From Aliiruegeria haliotis (lineage in GTDB: Bacteria; Pseudomonadota; Alphaproteobacteria; Rhodobacterales; Rhodobacteraceae): a DNA stretch of 64,000 nucleotides. How positions within the stretch are numbered: the stretch's first letter is position 1; each line of letters begins with the position of its first letter. The translations under genes were made by a program, and so were the position numbers. The stretch spans positions 62,001 through 126,000 of the forward strand of contig NZ_PVTD01000009.1 in the NCBI RefSeq assembly GCF_003003255.1. Reading direction: 5' to 3'. A model generated the notes under the pieces. The model did not search any database. It saw nothing but the letters and a program-made list of their open reading frames with translations, and was not told where the DNA came from. This document shows positions 44,457 to 52,486 of this stretch, one piece after another.

Positions 44457-45668
44457 ATGTCAGAAAACACCCCTATGCCCTCGCTGCCCGTCGTCCGATT
44501 GCGCCCGAAAGCCGATGCCCGCGCCCTGCGGCATGGCTTCCCTTGGGTCTATGGCGACGAGCTTGTCACCGATCGCCGGACCAAGGCCCTTGCGCCGGGG
44601 ACGCTGGCGCTGCTCGAGGATTCGGAGCGGCGCCCGATGGGGGTTGTCGCGGTGAACACCCACTCGAAGCTCATTGCCCGGATGCTGGACCGCGATCCTG
44701 AGGCGGTGGTGGACCGGGACTGGCTGGCCGCCCGTCTGCGCCGGGCGTTGCACCTGCGGGAGCGGCTATTCGATGCGCCGTTCTACCGGCTGGTTCACGC
44801 GGAGGCGGATGGATTGCCGGGCGTGGTGATCGACCGTTTTGGAACGGCGGCGGTGATCCAGCCCAACGCGGCCTGGGCCGACGTAGTGATCGAGGATCTG
44901 GCCACCGCCGTTCAGGAGGTGACCGGGGTCGACACGATCGTCATCAACGGGACCGGCCGGGCGCGCACGCTGGAAGGCCTCGACGAAGTGACACGGCTCC
45001 ACACCGGCGCCCTCGAAGGTCCGATCCGGGTGCCGATGAACGGCGCGACCTACATGGCCGACCTTCTTGGCGGGCAGAAGACCGGCCTGTTTTACGACCA
45101 GCGCCCGAACCACGCCTTTGCCGCGGGGCTGGCGCAGGGCGCGCGGGTTCTGGATGTCTTTTCCCACGTCGGCGGGTTCGGGCTGGCGTCGCTTGCTGGC
45201 GGGGCGCAGGCGGCGCTCTGCGTTGACGGATCGGCTGCGGCGCTGGAGCTGGCGGAAGCCGGGGCCGGGGCCATGGGCCTGTCCGACCGGTTCGCCACAC
45301 GCAAGGGTGACGCGTTCGCCACGATGGAGGCGCTGGCCGGAGAGGGCGCGCATTTCGACGTGGTCATCTGCGACCCGCCCGCGTTCGCCCCGTCGCGAAA
45401 GGCGCTCGACGCCGGATTGCGCGCCTACGAACGCGTCGCGCGGCTCGCCGCACCGCTGGTGGCGCCGGGTGGGTTCCTCGGGCTCTGCTCCTGCTCCCAT
45501 GCCGCCGACCTCACGAAATTCCGCAATGCCTCTGCACGCGGGATCGGTCGCGGCGGGCGGCGCGGGCAGCTTCTCCATACGGGCTATGCCGGCCCGGACC
45601 ACCCGATGCTGCCGCAACTGGCCGAAAGCGGCTACCTCAAGGCGCTCTTCTTCCGGCTCGACGGATGA
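44457..45668 (+). CDS. RlmI-like class I rRNA methyltransferase
   Basis: A 403-residue protein with an N-terminal PUA-like RNA-binding domain (RLRPKADARALRHGFPWVYGDEL, quoted in part: LRHGFPWVYGDEL; LARML later) and a C-terminal SAM-dependent methyltransferase domain: VLDVFSHVGGFGLASLAGG for SAM, DGSAAALELAEA, and the catalytic VICDPPAFAPSRK. The Cys in LGLCSCSHAADL may be the second catalytic residue. Close to RlmI, which makes m5C in 23S rRNA, but the exact target is not certain. The start at 44457 (MSENTP) is used; ATG at 44424 is possible. The stop overlaps the PIN gene as ATGA. Confidence 0.88.
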   Translation: MSENTPMPSLPVVRLRPKADARALRHGFPWVYGDELVTDRRTKALAPGTLALLEDSERRPMGVVAVNTHSKLIARMLDRDPEAVVDRDWLAARLRRALHLRERLFDAPFYRLVHAEADGLPGVVIDRFGTAAVIQPNAAWADVVIEDLATAVQEVTGVDTIVINGTGRARTLEGLDEVTRLHTGALEGPIRVPMNGATYMADLLGGQKTGLFYDQRPNHAFAAGLAQGARVLDVFSHVGGFGLASLAGGAQAALCVDGSAAALELAEAGAGAMGLSDRFATRKGDAFATMEALAGEGAHFDVVICDPPAFAPSRKALDAGLRAYERVARLAAPLVAPGGFLGLCSCSHAADLTKFRNASARGIGRGGRRGQLLHTGYAGPDHPMLPQLAESGYLKALFFRLDG

Positions 45669-46207
45669 GAGTGCTGATCGACGCCTGCGTGCTCTATCCG
45701 ACCGTGATGCGGGAGGTGGTGCTGGGCGTGGCCGGGCAGGGGCTGTTTACCCCTCTCTGGTCGGAGCGGCTGCTGGAGGAATGGGCCCGGGCCGCCGCCC
45801 GTCGTGGCCCGTTGGACGAGGCGCAGGCCCGGGGGGAGATCGCGGTGCTCCGCGCCAGGTGGCCAAAGGCGTCCGTCCAGCCCCGCGACGGGGATCTCAA
45901 TCGCCTCTGGTTGCCGGATGAAAACGACATCCACGTTCTTGCCGCCGCCATCGCCGGCTCGGCCGACCTTCTGCTGACCCTCAACATGAAGGACTTTCCG
46001 CGTCATACGCTGACAGAAGAAGGTGTCGGTCGGGCCGACCCCGACGGTTTCCTCGTGCAACTTTGGCACGATCACCCAGCAGAGGTGAGTACCGCTGCGA
46101 ACAATGTCCTCCGGCAGGCGGAGAAGATGGACGACGCGCCCCATGACATGCGCAGGTTGCTGAAAAAGGCCCGTCTGCCGCGCCTCGCGAAGGCTCTTGC
46201 AAGCTAG
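45665..46207 (+). CDS. PIN-domain nuclease-like protein
   Basis: A 180-residue PIN-fold protein. The acidic metal-site set is visible: Asp6 (LIDACVLYP), Glu in LLEEWARAAARR near residue 38-39, Asp88 (LPDENDIHVLAAA) and Asp110 in LTLNMKDF. The C-terminal 60 residues are helical and longer than in small VapC toxins. Unlike VapC it has no small antitoxin gene in front; instead the upstream RNA methyltransferase overlaps its start (ATGA). From memory this methyltransferase/PIN pair recurs together in Rhodobacter (named RSP_2647/RSP_2648 families), which points to RNA processing and not to a toxin-antitoxin role. The function is inferred. Confidence 0.8.
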   Translation: MRVLIDACVLYPTVMREVVLGVAGQGLFTPLWSERLLEEWARAAARRGPLDEAQARGEIAVLRARWPKASVQPRDGDLNRLWLPDENDIHVLAAAIAGSADLLLTLNMKDFPRHTLTEEGVGRADPDGFLVQLWHDHPAEVSTAANNVLRQAEKMDDAPHDMRRLLKKARLPRLAKALAS

Positions 46208-46259
46208 GCGCCGCGACGGATTGGCCGATCCACAATCGACTGGCCCGATGTTCGGAAGC

Positions 46260-46961
46260 TCAGCCTTCGATGCCCGGACCGGCGGCCCAGCGGGCCTCCC
46301 GCGCCTCGATCGCCGCGATCCGTTTCTCGGCGGCGGGGTGACTGAGCAGCCATGCCGGCGGCCCGCTCCCCAGACTGCCCGTCAGTTGCCCCATCTTGCC
46401 AAACAGGCTCTTCTGCGGCCCGGTTCCGATGCCGGCCTTCACCAGCAGCGCGGAGGCGTAGGCATCTGCCTCGAACTCGTCCTGCCGGCTCAACCGCGCC
46501 GCCAGAAGCGAGGTCAGACCAGCGGCCAGCATGGCACCCAATCCCGGGAGGAAACGGTTCAACAGCCCGGCAAGCGCCAGGCGCATCGCGTTCTGGCCAG
46601 AGAAATCGATCATGCGGCGCCTGGAATGCCCCAAGGCCACGTGACCAAGCTCGTGTGCGATCACGCTGGCCATTTCGTCCGCCGACACCGCGCCCTTGCG
46701 GTACTGGTCATAGAACCCGCGCGTGATGAAGATCCGCCCGTCCGGCGCCGCCAGCCCGTTGATGGGCGCAATCTCGTAGATGTTCACCCTAATCCGCTCC
46801 AGCCCGAGCGCCTCTGCCATCCGGTCGGTCAACACCTTCAGCATCGGGTCTGCCAGCTCTGTCGATTTCGCATCCAGCTCCCGTGCCGTTTTCCAGGCAG
46901 AGAACCGGTACATGACCACGCCGTAGGCGATCATCAGCAGGATCGGAGTGAGCTTCAGCAT
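46260..46961 (-). CDS. M48-family zinc metallopeptidase
   Basis: A 233-residue peptidase with an N-terminal membrane helix (residues about 5-20, TPILLMIAYGVVMYRFS) and an exposed catalytic domain. Zinc motif HExxH is in VIAHELGHVALGHS, and the third ligand Glu is in DEFEADAYA. The flexible segment GRIFITRGFYDQYRKGAVSADE precedes it (quoted in part: IFITRGFYDQYRKG). This is the M48 (HtpX/Oma1-like) fold of membrane protein quality control; the substrate is not known. Last gene of a minus-strand run (VWA - DUF302 - M48) with 41 bp to the gene above. Confidence 0.9.
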   Translation of the reverse strand: MLKLTPILLMIAYGVVMYRFSAWKTARELDAKSTELADPMLKVLTDRMAEALGLERIRVNIYEIAPINGLAAPDGRIFITRGFYDQYRKGAVSADEMASVIAHELGHVALGHSRRRMIDFSGQNAMRLALAGLLNRFLPGLGAMLAAGLTSLLAARLSRQDEFEADAYASALLVKAGIGTGPQKSLFGKMGQLTGSLGSGPPAWLLSHPAAEKRIAAIEAREARWAAGPGIEG

Positions 46962-47002
46962 GGTTCAGATATGGGGCCACGGGCGGGGCAGGGCAAGCGG
47001 GT

Positions 47003-47857
47003 TCATTTCTCCAGCGCTCTTGAGAACGTCTCGGCCAGACGGGCGTCAAGTTGCCGGTGCGGCTCCGCCGAATGCCCGTAGTGCAGCTCCGCAAGGGCCG
47101 CGATGCCGTTGAACAGGACTTTCACCCCGCCGTCCTCGGTTTCGTGGAGAAACAGCTTCTGGCAGAAGGCATCAAGGCCGATGGAGGGAAAATCCGCCAT
47201 CGCAACACCGCCAGGTGCAGGACCACCAAACAGCAGCAGCGTCGCGCCCGGTAGCTCCACGCCGTTGGTCGCCGCACGGGCCTGAAAATCGTGCTCGCCA
47301 AACCAGACCGTGTCGCCCTCGGCGAGGATTGTGTCCCTCAGGCGTTGCACGGTCTCGGCAAGATCGTAGGGCGAGTCCAGTTCGATGATCCCGTCGTCCT
47401 TGCCAAGACCCGCCACGGGGGCCGCTGCCGACAGGTCGGCCTGCGCGGCCAGAATTGTCTCCAGCGTGGTCTCCCAGGTTTCCAGCGCCGGGATGTCCGG
47501 CAGGCCATGGCGCAGTTGCAGGAACTCGGAACCGGTTGCGCGTATCGCAACGCTTCCGGCGGCATCGAAACTCAGGATCCGATAGGGCAGGTCGAGCCCG
47601 GCGCGGATCTCCGCTGCGAGGATCGCGCTGTCGACGGCCGCATCCGAGAAAATCTGCACGCGGGAGGGGGGCATCTCCACGCCCTCCTGTGCCGCCAGTC
47701 GTGCGTGGTCGATAGAGGCCACAGGATCGAGCCCCAGCGTCGCCACCTCGGTCGCGACCCTCTCGAAACTTGCGTCAACCGCGTCCTGGTTACTCTCCGC
47801 CTGAAGTGGAGCCGGAAGCAGCAGGGCACAGAGTGCGATCATGTGGCGCGAAATCAT
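47003..47857 (-). CDS. Secreted protein with two DUF302 domains
   Basis: A 284-residue protein with a signal peptide (residues about 1-20, MIALCALLLPAPLQA) and two copies of the DUF302 fold: residues about 40-130 (VASIDHARLAAQEGVEMPPS, LPYRILSFDAAGSV) and about 180-260 (FQARAATNGVELPG, FGGPAPGGVAMADFPSIGLD). The family often sits in envelope or sulfur/respiratory contexts, but its function is unknown. The start at 47857 (MISRH) directly follows GGAGGAG; a TTG at 47869 would add four residues. Second gene of the VWA-DUF302-M48 run. Predicted periplasmic. Confidence 0.78.
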   Translation of the reverse strand: MISRHMIALCALLLPAPLQAESNQDAVDASFERVATEVATLGLDPVASIDHARLAAQEGVEMPPSRVQIFSDAAVDSAILAAEIRAGLDLPYRILSFDAAGSVAIRATGSEFLQLRHGLPDIPALETWETTLETILAAQADLSAAAPVAGLGKDDGIIELDSPYDLAETVQRLRDTILAEGDTVWFGEHDFQARAATNGVELPGATLLLFGGPAPGGVAMADFPSIGLDAFCQKLFLHETEDGGVKVLFNGIAALAELHYGHSAEPHRQLDARLAETFSRALEK

Positions 47858-47888
47858 CTTCTCCTCCAATCCACCCGGCCCTTGCGGG

Positions 47889-49070
47889 TCATGTCAGGGC
47901 CTTCATCCCGCGATCGATTCCGGCCAGCGTCATCGGTACCATGCGCCCATCGAAAATCTGCCGGATCATCTCGATCGATTGAGTGTATTGCCAATGCTGC
48001 TCCGGCGTCGGATTGATCCAGAGCATGTCCGGCCATTGCTCGATCGCCCGCCGCAGCCAGACCTCTCCCGCCTCCGCGTTCCAGTGCTCGTTCGCGCCGC
48101 CGGGATGCAGGATCTCGTAGGGGCTCATCGAGGCGTCGCCGACGAAGATGCACTTGTAGTCGGGTCCGTAGGTGTTGAGCACCTCCCAGGTCGGAACCTG
48201 CTCGCTCCAGCGCCGCGTGTTGTCCCGCCAGACACCCTCGTAGATGCAATTGTGGAAATAGTAGTATTCAAGGTGCTTGAACTCCGCCCGCGCGGCTGAA
48301 AACAGCTCCTCGACCACGCGGATGAACGGATCCATCGAGCCGCCGACATCGAGGAACATCACGACCTTCACCGCGTTGTGCCGCTCGGGGCGCATCTTTA
48401 CGTCGAGATAGCCATGGTCGGCGGTCGCGCGGATGGTTTCGTCGAGGTCCAGCTCCTCGTGCGCCCCGTGCCGTGCCCATTGCCGGAGCCGTTTCAACGC
48501 CACCTTGATGTTGCGCGTACCCAATTCCACCGTGTCGTCGAGATTGCGGAACTCCCGCTTGTCCCAGACCTTCACCGCCCGCTGGTGGCGGCTCTTGTCC
48601 TGGCCGATACGGATCCCTTCAGGGTTGTAGCCATAGGCGCCGAAGGGGGAGGTTCCGGCCGTTCCGATCCATTTGTTGCCGCCCTGGTGGCGGCCTTTCT
48701 GCTCTTCCAGGCGCTGCTTCAGCGTCTCCATGAGCTTGTCGAAACCGCCAAGCGCCTCGATTTCCGCCATTTCCTCGGGAGAGAGGTGTTTCTCGGCCAT
48801 CTTCCGCAGCCAGTCTTCCGGAAGGTTCACCGCCTCCAGAACCTGCTCCACGCTGATCGATTCCATGCCTTCAAAGGCCGTCGCGAAGGCGCGGTCGAAG
48901 CGGTCGAGGTGCCGTTCGTCCTTCACCATGGCCGTGCGGGCGAGGTAGTAGAACCCTTCGACGTCATACGTCACCAGCCCCGCAGACATGCCTTCGAGAA
49001 ACGCAAGGTATTCCCGAAGGGAGACCGGGACTCCAGCGGCGCGCAGGGCGTCGAAAAAAGGCAGGAACAT
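47889..49070 (-). CDS. CoxE-like von Willebrand factor A domain protein
   Basis: A 393-residue protein of the CoxE/VWA-containing family that often works with MoxR-type AAA ATPases in enzyme maturation. N-terminal domain MFLPFFDALRAAGVPVSLREY (quoted in part: FFDALRAAGVPVSLREY), then a middle helical part (NLPEDWLRKMAEKHLSPEEM), and the VWA domain from about residue 230. The MIDAS motif reads LDVGGSMDPF, that is DxGxS in place of the classical DxSxS. No MoxR gene is next to it in this window. The start at 49070 follows GGAGGTCCG; the frame is open 47 codons further upstream without conservation. First gene of the run with DUF302 and M48. Confidence 0.85.
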   Translation of the reverse strand: MFLPFFDALRAAGVPVSLREYLAFLEGMSAGLVTYDVEGFYYLARTAMVKDERHLDRFDRAFATAFEGMESISVEQVLEAVNLPEDWLRKMAEKHLSPEEMAEIEALGGFDKLMETLKQRLEEQKGRHQGGNKWIGTAGTSPFGAYGYNPEGIRIGQDKSRHQRAVKVWDKREFRNLDDTVELGTRNIKVALKRLRQWARHGAHEELDLDETIRATADHGYLDVKMRPERHNAVKVVMFLDVGGSMDPFIRVVEELFSAARAEFKHLEYYYFHNCIYEGVWRDNTRRWSEQVPTWEVLNTYGPDYKCIFVGDASMSPYEILHPGGANEHWNAEAGEVWLRRAIEQWPDMLWINPTPEQHWQYTQSIEMIRQIFDGRMVPMTLAGIDRGMKALT

Positions 49071-49256
49071 CGGACCTCCGGGATCAGGCCAGTGCAGCAT
49101 CTCCCCGGCGCGACGGCCCGTCAAGCACCCGAGCGCAGGTACCACGGCCGGGATTGCCGGGGGAGGGGGAGGCGCACAGGACGCGCGGGCGAAAGCTGCC
49201 TCTCGCTGCATTCCACCTCGGTCAGGGGCGCGGGAGTCCCGTCTTGGGGCAGGCGT

Positions 49257-50267
49257 TCAGCCGCGCCGCCGCCGGCGGGTCCGGGTTGCCGGGGCGTCAC
49301 CATCGGTGCCGTCACTGGCCGAGGAATAGCCGCCGAGTTTTTCCGCGATGCCTTCCAGCGTCGGCCGTGCACCCCTCGGCTGACTCTCGAGGGCGGCGCG
49401 CATCGCGGTGAGGTGTTCGGGCGTCGTGCCGCAGCATCCGCCAATGATCTTGGCACCGGAATCCCGCGCCAGCACGGCATACTCGGCCATCAGGTCCGGC
49501 GTGCCGTCATAGTGGATGTGACCATCGACATACTTTGGGATGCCCGCATTGCCTTTCGCCACCACCGGGATCTCCGGCGCCAGCGCCGTGAACCCGAGGA
49601 CCGTGCGCAGCAGGTCCGACGATCCCACCCCGCAATTGGCCCCGAAGGCCAGCGGTGCGTGATCGAGCTTGCCCACCAGGGTCACCATGTCGGCGGACGT
49701 CACGCCCATCATGGTGCGACCGGCAGTGTCGAAACTCATCGTGCCAACCCAGGGCATCTGCGCCAGAAGGCAGGCTTCGGCGGCGGCACGGTATTCCTCG
49801 GGGGCGGAGATCGTCTCCACCCAGACGACGTCGGCGCCGCCTTCTTTCATGCCCTCGGCCTGCTCGTGGAACATTTCCACCGCCAGCTCGTGGGTCAGGC
49901 TGCCCATCGGCGCCATTATCTCTCCGGTCGGTCCCATCGATCCGGCGACGATAACCGGCCGGCCGGCCTTGTCCGCCACTTCGCGCCCCAGTGCACAGCC
50001 CAACCGGTTCAACTCCCGAACACGGGACTCGGCGCTGTGAAGCTTCAGCCGGGAGGCGTTGCCACCAAAAGTATTGGTCAGGAAAATGTCGCTGCCCGCA
50101 TCGACCGGCCCCTGGTAAAGAGCCCGGATCTTTTCCGGCGCGTCCGCGTTCCAAAGTTCCGGCGCATCGCCCGATTGCAGCCCCATGTTGAACAGTGTTG
50201 TGCCGGTGGCCCCATCGGCCATCAACCAGTCCCGTTCGGCCATCAGCCGGGAAAGCGCATCACTCAT
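49257..50267 (-). CDS. bmt: Betaine-homocysteine methyltransferase-type protein
   Basis: Methylates homocysteine to methionine with betaine as likely donor, without cobalamin. The protein has 336 residues with the homocysteine S-methyltransferase barrel. The N-terminal LMADGATGTTLFNMG starts it; the zinc Cys ligands are in FGANCGVGSSD (one) and IGGCCGTTPEHL (two, near the C-terminus). A C-terminal Arg-rich tail (RTRRRRRG) is unusual. It has the family length for the short bacterial type that I recall being named bmt in Rhodobacterales. The start at 50267 (MSDALSR) is favoured over an open frame 20 codons longer. A perfect 15-bp palindrome lies 91 bp upstream. Confidence 0.9.
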   Translation of the reverse strand: MSDALSRLMAERDWLMADGATGTTLFNMGLQSGDAPELWNADAPEKIRALYQGPVDAGSDIFLTNTFGGNASRLKLHSAESRVRELNRLGCALGREVADKAGRPVIVAGSMGPTGEIMAPMGSLTHELAVEMFHEQAEGMKEGGADVVWVETISAPEEYRAAAEACLLAQMPWVGTMSFDTAGRTMMGVTSADMVTLVGKLDHAPLAFGANCGVGSSDLLRTVLGFTALAPEIPVVAKGNAGIPKYVDGHIHYDGTPDLMAEYAVLARDSGAKIIGGCCGTTPEHLTAMRAALESQPRGARPTLEGIAEKLGGYSSASDGTDGDAPATRTRRRRRG

Positions 50268-50591
50268 CGAAGCAGGTCCGTTCCTTGGTGGCCGCACCGC
50301 TTGCGACCCGATGGCTGCTGATGTCACAGGTGCCCAGCCGGTGCAATTGATTAGCAGTCATGAAGATCATGAGGCTGGCAAATGGTCGGCACGCCGGGGC
50401 AGCCATACCGCTGGGGTACCTGCGTTGGGTTTCGTTCCGCGTCAAAGGCGGTCGATTGCCTTGCGGCGCCGTGCTGGCGGATTGCCGGTCGGCGTGCGCA
50501 AGCCAATGTCGCTAAAGGCGTTCTGAACAGCGCAAGCGTGCCGCTTCCGTTGCACGGCAATCCTGTCGGGTCCACGATCAGCGATTGGCCC
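50268..50591. other. bmt leader region
   Basis: About 320 bp upstream of bmt. It contains the TCATGA palindrome described separately. I looked for SAM or SAH riboswitch patterns and did not find a convincing match. No gene is supported. Confidence 0.35.
50358..50372. promoter_or_regulatory. Perfect 15-bp palindrome upstream of bmt
   Basis: TCATGA-AGA-TCATGA: two identical palindromic hexamers spaced by three bases, about 91 bp before the bmt start. A possible binding site for a methionine-cycle regulator; the regulator is not identified. Confidence 0.4.
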
Positions 50592-50625
50592 TGAACAGAA
50601 AAAGCGCGCAAAAACGGCGCGCTTT
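50592..50625 (-). terminator. Rho-independent terminator after the zeta subunit gene
   Basis: Nine-base-pair stem AAAGCGCGC / GCGCGCTTT with a seven-base loop. On the minus strand it runs on into T-rich GCTTTTTCTGTT. It lies just past the stop of the DUF1476 gene. Confidence 0.8.
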
Positions 50626-50648
50626 CCTTCTTTACTCGGCCCGAAGGG

Positions 50649-50978
50649 TCACAGCACCGTCACGATGCCTTCCTCGCTCGCCTTGATGCGCGCCTCGTTC
50701 AGGTAGCGCGCCATGCGCTCCCGAATCGCGTCCTCCGTGGCGAGGTCGCCGAGGTCGGCCATGAGCTTCTGCACGACCACTTCGGCCCCGGCCTCTTCCA
50801 GATCCGTGCGGATGATATCCTTGGCATAGCGGACGGCCTCTTCGGCCGATTTGCCCATCAGCGCCGCGGCCCAGAAGGCGATCCGCTTGTTGCGTGATGC
50901 CTGTGCCATGAACTCCAACCCGGCATCATGCACATACTTGGCTTCGAAGGCGGCTTCGCGTTCGTCGAACGTGGTCAT
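50649..50978 (-). CDS. F1-ATPase inhibitor subunit zeta (DUF1476)
   Basis: A 109-residue helical protein. The N-terminal inhibitory segment MTTFDEREAAFEAKYVHDAG is present (quoted within limit: FDEREAAFEAKY), followed by four predicted helices: FMAQASRNKRIAFWAAALMG, VRYAKDIIRTDLEE, KLMADLGDLA, RERMARYLNEARIKASEEG. This matches the DUF1476 family, identified as the zeta inhibitor of F1-ATPase in Paracoccus denitrificans. It binds and blocks ATP hydrolysis. The start at 50978 (MTTFDE) has GGAGACC upstream. It stands outside any atp operon here, ends in a strong terminator and probably has its own promoter. Confidence 0.9.
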   Translation of the reverse strand: MTTFDEREAAFEAKYVHDAGLEFMAQASRNKRIAFWAAALMGKSAEEAVRYAKDIIRTDLEEAGAEVVVQKLMADLGDLATEDAIRERMARYLNEARIKASEEGIVTVL

Positions 50979-51073
50979 GTTGCTGGTCTCCCTACCGAAA
51001 AGTCTCCTCACTCTCAATGTATGTGAGGCCCGGCGTCATTCCTAGGGGAGAACCGCCCCTGCGACCTGCCGCC

Positions 51074-52279
51074 CTAGTCCGCGACCCCGAAAAGCTCGGC
51101 AAGCCGGGCCGAGGCGGCCTGCTTGTCGGCCTCGGGCCGATCACCAAGCGCAATCATTCTGTTGGCCTCCCGCAATGCGGAGTCGATGTCACCGGACACC
51201 AGCGTCGCCGTCAGCGCGTCGAGCCAGGCAACCTGTTCCTCGGCGGGCAGCGTGGTCTCGACCGCCGCAACCAGCAGACTCGTGACCTCTTCTTCCCAGG
51301 ACGGCTCCGACGCGGGCTGTTCGTGCGGCGACTGGGGCGGCTTCGGGGGGGCAGGCTGCTGCGGGGGTTGGGCGGCGTCCGCCGGTTGCTGCGCCAATGC
51401 TGCCGCTTTCGCGACCTCACGCAACGACGCGTTTGGCGGCACCTGCGGCGGCGGCGGAGTGTCCACCAGAACGTCCTGAAGGGCAGGGGCGCCATCGGTG
51501 CGTTGGCGATGAATCTCCGCCTGCGCCTCCGAGAGCGGCCGGCCGCCGGGATCAGACGACAGTTCGAGCACCACCGTCGTCTCGTCCCACCCCGTGAAGA
51601 GTGTCTCGGGGTCGATCCCGAGCGCCTCCAGTATGGTGGCCTGGCGCACCGGTGTCATGATGCCGGCATGGGGGGTGCCGGGCGGCGGCAAGCTGTCGGT
51701 CTCCAGCGGGTGTGGCATGCCTGCGTCGATCCCGGTCCACTCGGCCTCCGGCGCGGTGCCATCGGCACTGAAGGAGACCGCCCGGCGGGTCAGGCGACCG
51801 TCCTGGTAGACATGAAAGGCGAAGTGGGCCCCGGGGTGCCGGCTGCCGGAGTACCGGAAATAGAACAGCTCGTCGCCCGGCATCTCCGCGCTCAATCCCG
51901 CGCAGAATGCGGAGCTTTCGGCATCGCCGTCGCGGAACTCGATCAGGGACAGCCCCCCGGCGCCGAGTGGCGCGGTGATCCGGACCGGGCTTTCGGAGGT
52001 TGCGTAGCCCAGTTCGGTGACGAGAACACGCGTGAGCGGGCCGGGACTGAGCGTGCCGCGAGGCTGGATGCGCAGGTTGGAAACCGCCTCGGCCTCCGCC
52101 CGTGCCTGTGGCGCACGGCGGAACACCCGGCTGAGGAAACCGCGCCCGGCCGGGGCCGGGCTTTCGCTTGCCAGCCGCGCACGGGCCGCCGACGCACGGA
52201 CCCTGCCGATCGCCTCGGCAATCTCCGCGGGCGGCCTCGCCGACACGGCAAAGTCGATAAGGGCAAAATCCTCGGTCAT
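51074..52279 (-). CDS. Protein of unknown function with proline-rich linker
   Basis: A 401-residue protein with no recognised family. Residues about 1-250 are mixed alpha/beta with blocks such as LLTRVLVTELGYATSESPVR (quoted: RVLVTELGYATSE) and HFAFHVYQDGRLTRR. Residues about 285-335 are a Pro/Gln-rich linker (PPPPQVPPNAS, PQQPAPPKPPQSP). The C-terminal 65 residues are helical and acidic (EEEVTSLLVAAVETTLPAEE). No signal peptide, no membrane helix. The start at 52279 (MTEDF) follows GGAGCAGGA; the open frame continues 44 codons further without conservation. It lies upstream of the zeta gene on the same strand. A real gene by length and ribosome site; no function can be given. Confidence 0.65.
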   Translation of the reverse strand: MTEDFALIDFAVSARPPAEIAEAIGRVRASAARARLASESPAPAGRGFLSRVFRRAPQARAEAEAVSNLRIQPRGTLSPGPLTRVLVTELGYATSESPVRITAPLGAGGLSLIEFRDGDAESSAFCAGLSAEMPGDELFYFRYSGSRHPGAHFAFHVYQDGRLTRRAVSFSADGTAPEAEWTGIDAGMPHPLETDSLPPPGTPHAGIMTPVRQATILEALGIDPETLFTGWDETTVVLELSSDPGGRPLSEAQAEIHRQRTDGAPALQDVLVDTPPPPQVPPNASLREVAKAAALAQQPADAAQPPQQPAPPKPPQSPHEQPASEPSWEEEVTSLLVAAVETTLPAEEQVAWLDALTATLVSGDIDSALREANRMIALGDRPEADKQAASARLAELFGVAD

Positions 52280-52486
52280 TCCTGCTCCACTCCACTTCCC
52301 TGCCGGGCAGTGTGCCGTCGGGGTCTTCCGCCAAGCGTCTGATGTTGCTTGCGCGGTGTCAACCGAAGCCGATGCCGCGCCGTGCTGCCAATTGCGCTGC
52401 GCTTGCGGCATTCACGGGCTTGCCTTATAGGGCAGCACGGATAATGCCCGCGGGACCCCCCCGAGACGGGCCGATGAAAGGATCCC

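Noticed and set aside
45665-46207. Toxin-antitoxin module (VapC type)
   Set aside because: No antitoxin gene upstream; the PIN gene is coupled to an rRNA methyltransferase instead and is longer than VapC.
50268-50648. SAM-II or SAH riboswitch before bmt
   Set aside because: Looked for by eye; the conserved core sequences were not recognisable. A covariance-model search would decide.
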